Of a stretch of 64,000 nt of DNA, positions 23,868 to 33,656 are shown piece by piece. This stretch comes from Turritopsis dohrnii. Lineage: Eukaryota > Cnidaria > Hydrozoa > Anthoathecata > Oceaniidae. The notes below the pieces were generated by a model. The model ran no database searches. It was not told the origin of the DNA and saw only the letters and a list, made by a program, of their open reading frames with translations. Within the stretch, counting starts at the first letter, position 1. Every line of letters starts with the position of its first letter. The DNA is taken from contig BQMF02000022.1 in NCBI GenBank assembly GCA_027922465.2, positions 1,550,001 through 1,614,000 of the forward strand, read 5' to 3'. The position numbers and the translations under genes are program-made.

Positions 23868-25127
23868 TCACGAATGTTGGAAGGTCAATTCATTTCGAAG
23901 TGTTCTTGGAATATTCAAAGGAACATCTGCAAGTGGCAAAAATTCTCTTAACTTTCTCATTGCAATACAACGCAATGTTTCGTCATATGATACAATGTGC
24001 CTTGACCACGCATACTGTCCAGCTTGGTCTTTCTTTTCGCCTATAATGTACAATGTACGACCGCTGGCGGACAATTGAAAGGTTACATTCACTTTGTTAA
24101 AACAGTGTTGCAGATCAATGGACTGTATAATGTTACAATGAATGAAATCTAACACAAGAATTGTGCTGGCATTAATTCTCACTGCTGCTTTTTGACTTTC
24201 TTCAGAAACAACAGAAGTGAAATACTTTCGTTCTAGCAGACAGTCTTTTTGAATTGAACGTAGAATGTCGTTCTCAATTCGTCGATGGAAATGAAAGCAA
24301 ATGGTTCGTAAGTCGTCAAGGTAATCTATGATGAGATAGCGTTTCCTAGCAGGTATCATAAAGCTATTCTTCAGCGTGCGAACATGTTTTCGGATTAGTT
24401 TTGATCTGAAATTCAATGTAACATGCAAAAAATCCTGAATAAGTTCAAATTCTGTCACGTTGAGTCGTCCTTCTGGATTCCAATAGTCCATTGTACCAAA
24501 ATTTCGATTAATTAGTCGAGGTGGTTTCTCATTTAAACAGACCAGAGCGATATTAATGACGCCAACTTCAGCGTTTTGGGCAATCCACAAAGAACCGTAC
24601 TTTAGGAAAATAGAGCATAACTCTGGATCAGTAATATTCAGTGCAATCACTGTCTCTTGACTTTCCAGCGTGATCAAATCAACATACAAACAGTGAAGCT
24701 TTGACTTTTTATCATTTAGTTTCAAGAACGCGACTGAGCACGCATCAGACACGAAAAAACCATTACTTACGTCCGCAGGTGACGCTAACGAAATACAAGA
24801 TCGAAATCGTGGAAACGAAAAACATTCCAGAGGTTGACTCTTTTTCGGATGCCGCAATATTATCATGTGTTCGAGGAAATGTTTCAATTCTTCTATGCTA
24901 ACATCGTCTTTAGTATCGTAAAACCCTTTCTCCGACCAAAACTTATTCACTTTGGTCCCAATGCATTCATAGCCGTTCTTGTATAACTTCATAAATCTCT
25001 GACAACATGTCAAAATTCGATCACAAGGTTTGGCACGATTATATTGTCTCAGTGATGTAATTTTTAACGGGTTGCAATTTTGGCAACCGCATTCATCAAG
25101 TTCGTTTGACAAGCTTGTCGTGTTCAT
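23868..25127 (-). CDS. Intronless protein with C-terminal SOCS-box-like motif
   Basis: A single exon of 419 codons runs from ATG to stop with no frameshift. The middle (roughly residues 100-370) has repeated strand-rich segments ending in short turns (for example KLHCLYVDLITLESQ, RTLYIIGEKKDQAGQYAW), compatible with a beta-propeller, but no WD signature is explicit. The last 35 residues contain ETLRCIAMRKLREF followed by VPLNIPRTLRNELTF. This fits the Elongin-BC box (TLxxxAxxxL) and the following cullin-box proline motif of SOCS boxes. If so, the protein would be a substrate adaptor for a Cullin-RING ubiquitin ligase, with the propeller-like region binding substrate. The N-terminus is Cys-rich (CGCQNCNP). 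Lack of introns in an intron-rich region could mean a retrogene. Fold and function are inferred. Confidence 0.65.
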   Translation of the reverse strand: MNTTSLSNELDECGCQNCNPLKITSLRQYNRAKPCDRILTCCQRFMKLYKNGYECIGTKVNKFWSEKGFYDTKDDVSIEELKHFLEHMIILRHPKKSQPLECFSFPRFRSCISLASPADVSNGFFVSDACSVAFLKLNDKKSKLHCLYVDLITLESQETVIALNITDPELCSIFLKYGSLWIAQNAEVGVINIALVCLNEKPPRLINRNFGTMDYWNPEGRLNVTEFELIQDFLHVTLNFRSKLIRKHVRTLKNSFMIPARKRYLIIDYLDDLRTICFHFHRRIENDILRSIQKDCLLERKYFTSVVSEESQKAAVRINASTILVLDFIHCNIIQSIDLQHCFNKVNVTFQLSASGRTLYIIGEKKDQAGQYAWSRHIVSYDETLRCIAMRKLREFLPLADVPLNIPRTLRNELTFQHS

Positions 25128-27258
25128 ATTTCTAATTTCTAGAATGTAAAAGTGAAGACGAGCATTTTCATTTCATTTTTCTCATGCATATTTTAATTCA
25201 GCCTTTATCACACCATGTGATTTGAATTGTGTCGAATCAAGGATCCTTAGTACATCGGTATCATCCTGTCGCTCTAGCTTAAAACTCACAATGTTTCACG
25301 TTGATGACAGGACACAAATAATCTCAGTGATGAAATGCAAGATGAAAGAATATAAACAATTAAGGGCTCATCGTACGTTTCAAAAGTGGAAATTTTTCTT
25401 TCAAATTTTTCTTGACAGAATAATCATTAGGTTATGCACCACATTTAAATTTATAGGGAAAAATATCGTTTTTTAAGAAAGTTATGGCATCCTTTGTTAT
25501 TTAACGTTTATAAGTTATGACAACCTTATAATTTGTTATAATACTCAAAGATAAATTAGCAGCTGACTTTGTGAATTTATTAAAGGCTGTCATACTGTCG
25601 TGTATGTGATGAAAAATTATAAGTGTTCTACCTACTTTGAGCTCCATCTTCCCAGCAAGTGACTCACTTCCTTTAAATCTCTGTACAGCCGTAGATGAAA
25701 GCCTGTTAACTAAAAGTGTGCCCACGATTTGCGAGAAAATTCCTAATGGGCTCAAAATCCATGATTGTTTTCAACTATCCAATAGCGCAGAAGTATGGAA
25801 AAACCGTTTTTCTCCTTAACGAAACCAATGAGATTCGCGGGCACACTTTGTTTCCACTGAGGAATCGGCACAACCAAAAAAACATCTAAAAACCTTTTTC
25901 TTCGGGAGTTGGAGCTCAAAGAAGCAAACAAAAGTCCGTATTTTTGATCGTTACAGACTAATTTCTTCCTTATTACTTATGTAAATATTTCATTTTATAG
26001 ACCGTTGGAAAGAAAATTTATTGCTCTACACGAATTCACGAAATATTTTTACTTACAATGTCATGGTAAGAAGAAATAACGGAAAAAGTTATGCAATGCA
26101 TATGTGAGTAAAAGGTATGCTGAGCCCTTACAGACAACTTTTAGCAGAGAATACGCTTTATCTTCTGCAGTTTAAGTCAACGCGAAATGGACATAGTCGA
26201 AGGTGTTGGTCATTACTTGCCCCTTAACAATTGATAACTACATAATCGAACTAGAAGAGAGTTTTAAAAGAAATTTCACACTGATTCAAGCTTTCAATGA
26301 TAAAAAAACACGTCTCAAAAATACCAATTGATTTCTGCTAAAGAACTATATATACAAAAATATACAGAAATAAAATTATAATAGCTAGTTTCATCTTCTT
26401 CAGTTAACATAAATTCCAGAAACTACGACATTCATGTACTCGTCAACATACAAAATTTTCGATTATTACAAAAACTCACATTTATTTCTTACGCTTGACG
26501 TCTTGTCTGATGGCACGAATTTCATTAGTTTCATTAAACCAAGATGGCTGACAGAAAATATTTTCTTTGCATAAAGAAGTGTAATGTTACAATCGTAATG
26601 ATACCATGAGTTGAAAACTGTTTCATTCTTTTAATTCGTTGCAAATTTGATTCGTAGATGAATTATTTAATTCTCTGTCATAATTCCTGGTTTCATAGAT
26701 CCTAAGAAGGCGAATGGGAACATTGGATAAGGCAATCATACGATCAATCCTGACTACGTTCGGGCGATTTTGAGAAACGTTAAAAGAAACCTCGGGCTAT
26801 TTATCCGAAATTTCCCTCAAAGTCATACGATTACTAATGCTAATATTATGCTTACATAGAAACCTTCCCTACTGGTATAGCTACAAGTATGATGATATGG
26901 AATGTACTTACGTATGACCTGGTGAATCCATCAGAAAGACCACAGAAAACAAAAAGAAAAAAAAAACATTAAAAAAGCAAAAAACATCAGAAAGAGCAAA
27001 TTCACATCACATCACTAAATTGAATGATTAAACAGAACCAAATGGATTTGAAGAAAAAAAATTGTATAAGGTAATGAATAATTGATAGGTCTGAAATATT
27101 AATGAGTTCTGGAAAAAAACACGTTTAATACTAAAACGATATCGATCTAGGAATTAAAAATAACCTTCAGGGACTTGATTCTACTTAGATATTTAACTGT
27201 TTATCATGCGCTTCTGATGAAATTCAATCAAACAAAAGAATAAGCATAGGGCAAAATA
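25128..27258. other. Long gap without a supported gene
   Basis: AT-rich sequence with several short open frames on both strands (25222, 25501, 25637), none with recognisable domains or matched splice sites. Confidence 0.45.
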
Positions 27259-27574
27259 CAGGATGTCTCAGATAGACTTATCCGCAAACTTTCAGTGTCT
27301 ATTGCCCAACAATTATTAGTCAAAGTATTGCAAAATTCACATCACAAGAAAACCCTTTTTCATTACTTGCTATTGATACAAAATTTTAAGAAATTAATGA
27401 TCGAAATCTGTGTGTTTCTCTTTTCGAAGAATTATCATTTTCTTGAAAATTTTATATCAATCGAAAATCCTGGAAAAGGGCTTCCTTGTGATGTAAATTT
27501 CACAACATTTTGACAAACAATTGTTGAGAAATAGACACTGAAAGTTTGCGGATAAGTCTTTGTGAGACACCCTG
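27259..27574. mobile_element. 316-bp mariner-type MITE
   Basis: The two ends are inverted copies over about 60 bases: left CAGGATGTCTCA, then a shared stretch containing CTTATCCGCAAACTTTCAG, and right end CAGGGTGTCTCAC when reverse-complemented. A TA dinucleotide flanks each side (27257-27258 and 27575-27576), the target duplication of Tc1/mariner elements. CAGGGTGTC-type tips are common in that superfamily. There is no coding capacity, so movement would depend on a transposase elsewhere. Confidence 0.85.
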
Positions 27575-27587
27575 TATGTGTTAAAAC

Positions 27588-28295
27588 GGTACTTTTCTGT
27601 TATTCCCCCGCCATTTTCTTTTTATTAAAAATAAACAACTTTCCGAATTCTTTAAAACCAAAAGTACTATAAAACGATTTGATAGGTCTAGACGGATCAG
27701 TGGAGATACTACTTTCTGATGTTAACATTTTGTTTTTAAACTATTATTATTAAAATTATAAAAGAACTTTTCGAAAAGTTCATTTTCTTGAACGTGGTTA
27801 AATGTGACGATGAATCTTCTAGAGCTTTCAAACATTGTTCATGATAAAGCATCAAGTGTGCACTTTTTGCAACAACGTGGCATCCTGCACAACCCCCGCA
27901 TTTGTGGCAATGGACAGCATTGGGTTACACACATTTAACAGTGAATCACTCCATCAATTTCACAGACCCCCAAACAGGAGCACATACACAGAATGTTGAG
28001 AGGTCGTGGAAATCTGCAAAGGAACGCAATAAGAGGCATAATGGAACACATCGGCAAATGCTCGACTCGTACCTTTGCGAGTGGATGTGGCGACAGCGCC
28101 ACCGAAACTTGAACCTGTTCGACAAGATTTTGGAAGACATTGTGGTGTACTGGCCACCAAACTGAGCAGTTTACTCAATGTTAATTAGTTTGAGTTGATG
28201 TAGAAGACGTATTTATAGTAGTATTTCACTTGTTTTCACTTTCTGTTTGAATTTACAGAGAAAAAATTTTGGCGGGGGAATAACAGAAAAGTACC
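27588..28295 (+). mobile_element. Internally deleted Merlin (ISXO2-type) transposon
   Basis: The tips are exact inverted repeats of about 26 bases beginning GGTACTTTTCTG and including CCCCCGCC. They are flanked by a perfect 8-bp target duplication, gttaaaac, at 27580-27587 and 28296-28303; 8-9 bp duplications are typical of Merlin. Inside are only the two ends of a transposase. The N-terminus is coded from 27810 (MNLLELSNIVHDKAS, then FLQQRGILHNPR). The C-terminus follows in another frame (27902-28165). The catalytic middle is missing. The intact duplication shows the element arrived in this deleted form and has not been rearranged since. Confidence 0.9.
27810..28165 (+). pseudogene. Merlin/ISXO2-like transposase, N- and C-terminal remnants
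   Basis: The first ~36 codons (from ATG 27810) match the N-terminal part of DDE transposases of the ISXO2/IS1595 class, with FLQQRGILHNPRICGNG. In a shifted frame the C-terminal ~70 codons follow: HLTVNHSINFTDPQTGAHTQ, then a VERSWKSAK segment, and SYLCEWMWRQRHRNLNLFD. In a full transposase these are separated by roughly 150 residues with the catalytic acidic residues, which are absent. The product would be inactive. Confidence 0.85.
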
Positions 28296-28740
28296 GTTAA
28301 AACTACCAATAAAAGTGAAAGTTGTTTTATAGCTGATGGCAATCCACATTCCACAATCTGTTTTCCTCAGTCTTCTCAGAAGACTAGTACAGTGGTTGAT
28401 ATGCTATTCCTGCAAAGAACAGTTGTTGATAAATTATTTATATTTGTGCTTATTTAAAGCAAAAAACCCCTCCCCACACACGAAATTGGTTGATTGGTTT
28501 AAATCAATCAATTTGACAGGCTACGTTTCTCAACCGCACAGAAAATGGCAGAATCAAACATTTCGAATATAATTTTTGATAATTCCCACCAAGGCGATCC
28601 AAAATTTTTGGGTCTCTTCTGACAAGCAATGTTCATGACTTTCATCAGCGTCTATATCATATACTTACGTAAGAAAATATCAATAATCTTGAAAACTGCA
28701 GACCTAGAACTTGTTTTCAATCAAGGTAATAGTCTGTATG

Positions 28741-28763
28741 AAAAAAAAAAAAAAAAAAAAAAA
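28741..28763. repeat. Poly(A) run of 23
   Basis: An uninterrupted A homopolymer. It might be the tail of an old retroposed insertion, but no recognisable body precedes it. Confidence 0.9.
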
Positions 28764-28933
28764 TTCTATAACCTTGCATGATGCTGAGTTGCCCACAGAA
28801 ATTGAAATTGATAGTGTTAAACAACATGCAGAATGTTTGTATTACTAATGGGCATGCTAACGCTGTTACTGATGAAAATTAATGCCATACTTTATATTGA
28901 AGGTTACTGTATTGAGATATTAAAAGACATCTA

Positions 28934-29085
28934 CAGTCGATCCTCGAAAAACTCAAACTATCAGGGAACCGAGAAAATAGTTCGCATTAGTTGCCGAGTT
29001 GCCGAGACTTGGTAGACTTTACACTAATTATTATGTGAAGGGACCGACAAAAATGTCGAATGTTCGAGTTTTCGTGAGTCGACCG
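28934..29085. mobile_element. 152-bp pogo/Tigger-like MITE
   Basis: The left end CAGTCGATCCTCGAAAAACT is mirrored at the right by the reverse complement CGGTCGACTCACGAAAACTC. TA flanks both sides (28932-28933, 29086-29087). CAGTCGA-type tips with TA duplications are typical of pogo/Tigger MITEs. There is no coding content. Confidence 0.8.
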
Positions 29086-29699
29086 TATTAATATTTGTTT
29101 ATTTGATTCTCATAGCAGAACTAACAGAACCTGAGGGAAAAATCTATAACAATGATGTTCTTATCCGTAGAGTGGGCCAGACACTGTTTTTTCTACTTAT
29201 GGGTATTTTATTCATTTTCAAATTGTTTATGTAAAAATTAGAAAACTAGATGCTAAAGAAAAAAAAACTCTCGAGATTTATGTAAAAATAGTGACAAAGA
29301 AAGAAAGGCTAAGCAACCAGGAATAGCCATTGTGCCATATTTTATATATGCGTGTTGTTTAATCGGTGCCTTTATAAAAGACCAGAATGGAGAATGGTTT
29401 TTAAACCTATTGTCATCCAATAATAACTCACTATATAGTGCCGTATTTTCTTCTCATTGAAATTTTGAAATTTTGGAACTTCAAACCTTAGAAGGCAAAG
29501 ATGTACATGGTGGATGAAGGATTTAACTTTGAACATTGGAAACTTTGGAAGATATCTGCAACAGGAAATACGCCTTTCCCGAATTCGATGATGTAATTGC
29601 TAGCTCTGTTTCAAAACGAGGCCTGTATGGACAAGCATAAACAAATATGGAGAATGTGGAGAAATGGCATGTTGATTTTGATTCACTTTCGGTTGTAAA

Positions 29700-30623
29700 T
29701 AAACCTAAGAAGTCTTTGTTACAGAATACGTCCCAGATGAAAATATTCAGTATTTACTTTTAGAAAACATTGAAGCAAATTTGAATATTAGTGTCATCAC
29801 GGAGACTGAAAGTAAAGATTTGACATGGGGTAAATCTTTAGATTTTCTGCCTGTATTTACCAGGTGAGAATTTGATCTCCATGTGAGCAAATGTGGAAAG
29901 AGAAAAAAAGCACACATCAACAAAATATTAGAAAGAGGGCTGAAGTTCACTAGTATAAACCTGAGTCACTTTATTGCCAAAGTTACATGCCGGGCAAATA
30001 TGAAGAAATTATTAGGACAGATTGAGGTGTATTTAAACCGTAAGTTGATAAAGCTAAATGTAATTGTCCAGCTGGGTTAAGTGGTTACTGTAACCATGTA
30101 ATGGCTTTGTTATTGGAAATAGCTGAATACTTCCTCACTCATTAAAAGTCGTACCAACAGAAAAATTATGTACCAGTGTACTAAGAAAGTGGGGTGTCCT
30201 AGGAAAGAAAGAGACCGTGAAATATCCCGTAATGAAAGCAATTCTTCAATGTTATGAAAAAGGGAATTACACCCACATTATATGAAGCAAAATTACAGGA
30301 TAAATTAAAAGCGATAAACAAAAATATTGGTTATGCTCATACCCAACAGAGCTACTTTTGATTCTGAGGTAACAAAATTCGGTTTTCAATTTGTAGGATC
30401 TCCACTTTCTTACCAGCTTTTGCCAGTTGAGAGAGATTTTGTTGTCTTGGGTAAGATTCCAGAAAAAATACATACACCTATGTTTTTGAAAATGCCAACT
30501 AAATTCTTAGACATAACTGATACATGGAATTATACAGAAAAAGAGAAGGAATTTCTCCAGAAAATAAACATTTCTGAGGAAGAAAGCATAGAAACAAAGA
30601 GAATGTCAACGGTGAATCGATGA
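29700..30623 (+). pseudogene. SWIM zinc-finger / YqaJ-type transposon protein remnant
   Basis: Conceptual translation over several frames gives pieces in the order known for animal SWIM-YqaJ transposon proteins. These are a segment EYVPDENIQYLLLENIEANL, then KCGKRKKAHINKILERGLKF, then a SWIM finger KCNCPAGLSGYCNHVMALLL (CxC..CxH), then GITPTLYEAKLQDKLKAI and the tail at 30327-30623. Stops and frameshifts separate the pieces, for instance around 29862, 30078 and 30150. The YqaJ nuclease core itself is not visible. Family assignment rests on the SWIM motif and the order of surrounding segments. Confidence 0.6.
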
Positions 30624-31660
30624 AAGAAAATACAGAAATGCACATAAAATATATAACCGATAAAAACACTTTGATACACTGGTAAAACAAGTAACACAGA
30701 ATAACAAAAAACTAGCCGCCAAGGCGGCGTCGCTCGCCGCCCATATCCACCTGCTCTGTGTATCACTGTATCAATAAACGGCAAATTACTTTATAAACGG
30801 CTCATACAACTTGGAAAAGATTCGAAGTCACAACCTCTGGTGTGCAGTCAGTGTTACATCAGTGTTACATTAACTATTTTTCAGGTTTTTCATTATGTGT
30901 GACTTATTTATTTTTTAAAACCAATCGTTGATCAGTACAACAATACACTCAAAACGTAGGAAGAACAACTTCCACTTTTTATTAGCTTTTGTAAAAAAGC
31001 TTTTTTAAAAAAGTTACGCGCTCAAACATGGGTGCTATCAAACAGGTCGAAAATGGTTTCTCTTCTTCCATTAAATGTAAACGAAATGCTAAATCATGGA
31101 GTAATAAATGAAGATGTAGCCAAAGAAAAATTTGTTTGTGTAATCAATTATCGATTACCGCAAAATGTGAAATTAGTGAATGGTGAATCATTTTACATTG
31201 GTACGTTACAAACAGGTGATTTGTTTTTAAGAAAAAGTCATGTTTTTAGTTACTATAAACAAGTTCAAATAGCTATATTTGAACGTTTGTTTATGTTTAT
31301 TTATTGTTTATGTATATAAAGGAATTATTATAGTAAATGTAGATTTCGACGAGTCTTACTTTTACGATGTTATTGATAAGTTAGGCTACTTTTATAAGAA
31401 GTACCTTTTACCACATTATATGACAGGGTAAAGGGTTGTAAAACATTTTTTTCTTTTTATATAATACATTCGCAATTCAATATATGAAGAAATTGAGAAG
31501 ACTTTCGGGTAAGACTGAGTCTCAGTCTTGGATTATTTTCACAAGGAAAAGTGCATTAAAGAAAAAATAATGAGATATACTTACTATTTTATTAAAGGGT
31601 CCATGCCAATTTATTTATAAGAATGAAGTATGAGGTGAACCTACAAAACTCTATCATTCA
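30624..31660. other. No convincing gene
   Basis: A short frame at 31032-31319 (VSLLPLNVNEMLNHGVINED-like) has no recognised family. A GCCGCC/GGCGGC stem sits near 30715-30728. No splice-supported gene. Confidence 0.4.
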
Positions 31661-31699
31661 ACATGAACTCTTTCTTGAAGCAATATAAAGATTCAAAGA

Positions 31700-32349
31700 A
31701 AGCTTACAAATCTCCTACTGGGCAAACATTAATTGATCCTCACACTGTTGCAGAGAACGATGGCTGGTCAACAAAATTCTCAAGATTTGGATATGGCTAT
31801 AGAAACTATAACAGAAACTTGTATGGATGCAGACCTGTGCATGCCATTTATGGACAAACAAGACTCAATCTTTGGTAAGATGCACCCGAAAATAATTACA
31901 CATTATGATCTGTATATGGCACACGGTAATCCACTTGACCCACTTAATCATTATCAACATCTAGTTGATTTTCATGTAGGGCGAGCGAAACCCATTGCGG
32001 AAGAGAAGAACGTATGTTATTCCACGAAGGATGCTCCAAAGGACACCACGAACATGCCATCTTGCGGATCCCAGTCAAACCCCATTCTGGTGAGTTCGTC
32101 ATACAGCCCGCACTTGTCGCGAGACTATACTACTCTGCCCAACATGCGGACGTGTCGGAGATTTTCAAGACTTTGTTTGAGGATTTGGACCCTCCAGCTT
32201 CGGAGAAGGCCATGGTGATGCAAACTACACCTGCCCTGAATGCACCGAAATCTACGAAAGGTATCTCACATGGAGTCATTTTTGGTGTTCTGGACAAGTG
32301 CGCAGAAGAGAGAGCAAGAGAAGGTAACTTAACCAAAAATGTCAATTAA
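31700..32349 (+). pseudogene. Frameshifted coding remnant of unknown family
   Basis: Frame 31733 onward reads through MHPKIITHYDLYMAHGNPLD, then HYQHLVDFHVGRAKPIAEEK. A second frame from about 32014 continues sensibly with FHEGCSKGHHEHAILRIPVK, then GEFVIQPALVARLYYSAQHA, up to a candidate GTAACT donor at about 32323. Composition changes from random-looking to protein-like at the switch, so a frameshift or short intron lies near 31990-32015. I do not recognise the product. It directly precedes the left inverted repeat at 32481. Confidence 0.4.
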
Positions 32350-32480
32350 CAAATTAACATGACATCTCAGAGATGATGAATTACTTTTCAGTTTTTCGCT
32401 ACTTAAGATGAACATGAGAGAAAGGTTGATAAAGCCAGATCCTGGTCAGTAAAAAATAAAAGCAAGGCACAAGAAGATTG

Positions 32481-32534
32481 AATTTTATTTCATAAAATCT
32501 CTCTGGTATAAAGATGGTAACCCCGTTACGGACG
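32481..32534 (+). repeat. Left copy of a 21-kb-spaced inverted repeat
   Basis: The blocks AATTTTATTTCATAAAATCT and AAAGATGGTAACCCCGTTAC both recur, in the same order but reverse-complemented, at 53827-53913. The right copy has about 38 extra bases between the blocks. This copy precedes DIRS-type remains. DIRS elements are known to have inverted terminal repeats, so this may be the left terminal repeat. Confidence 0.8.
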
Positions 32535-32699
32535 ACCTCTTTCTTAACTTTGCATGCGAAGTGAAGAGTTGTGTTTTGAACACGTGCATATTGTTATAAA
32601 GAAATATCTACAGTGTTAATTGGTTTTGCTTGCTAAGTCGTTTCATCGATCTACACTAGTTTTTCATTTATTAACATTTATTTTTACTTAACAATGGAA

Positions 32700-33509
32700 G
32701 AGATTCAGCAGTTACAACACCCGTTCAGTTGAGAAGGGACGAGGTGGATGTTGTTGCCAGTACTCCCAACGATGAATGGGAATCATCTGGCTTAGGGAAA
32801 CGTTTTATGGAAGAAAACAGTTCTCCCTTGGAAACGTTTTCGTGTGGTTAAGTCTGAGGACAAATTTAAATGCAGTTTGCTTCTGGAAATGGCTGAATAT
32901 GTCAACAGCCATATGCAGGAATTTCTTCCTGAAAAGGATGTATTTGATACAATTTTAATGGAGAATCCCAGTACCCAATAATGTTGATCAGCCTCAAAAA
33001 TTGGACGATTTCTTGGTCCCTCTCATGTCTAAAGGAGGGTGGCAATGGATACATCATTGGAGAAGGTACAGCAGAAGATAACTAATGCTCTGGGTCCTCT
33101 CGCAAGAGTGTGGACGGCTGCAGAGGATGTAAAAAATGCCACTGGCGATGAAGATGTTTCAATTTCTCTGCCAATGGTGCCAGAAAATCTGGATAAAGGA
33201 ATACTGCGTTCAGAAATTACAAATTTGGACATTCGCTTTATGAGTAGGGCAGATAACACATACACATTTCATTTTATGAAGCTTTCGAAAAGTTAGAAAA
33301 GAGGACAAGCTCCTCCCAAACTTACTTTCAAGAGTTTTTCACAAGATAAATTATTGTGTGTAGTAAGTACGTTAGATTCTTACATATCACGTTCAAGTGC
33401 TTGGAGGCGTCAAAATGAAACTACTCAGTTGTTGTTGAGTTTTGTCCAACCACATAAAGCATTTGTTAAATGTATTGTTGAGGGTTGGATCAAACAAGTG
33501 TAGACTATG
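32700..33509 (+). pseudogene. DIRS-type retroelement remnant: ORF1 fragment and tyrosine-recombinase C-terminus
   Basis: Broken frames give EDKFKCSLLLEMAEYVNSHM, then FLPEKDVFDTIL and KVQQKITNALGPLARVW, resembling ORF1 proteins of animal DIRS-like elements as I remember them. A second block (about 33317-33502) reads KLTFKSFSQDKLLCVVSTLD, then QLLLSFVQPHKAFVKCIVEG and WIKQV. This is the style of the C-terminal part of DIRS/Crypton tyrosine recombinases. The reverse transcriptase and RNase H that should lie between are missing. Stops and frame changes show decay. The next element begins about 150 bases later. Confidence 0.6.
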
Positions 33510-33656
33510 TATACTGAAATGCTATTTCCTCTGTATTACATGTTTGCTTTACATTGAACTGACATTTATATTTGTTTATTCAGAGTAGTACAATTAACCG
33601 GTTGGTTTTGATATAATATTCTTCTTGCGTTAATCCGTGTTATCTATTTCGTTACT

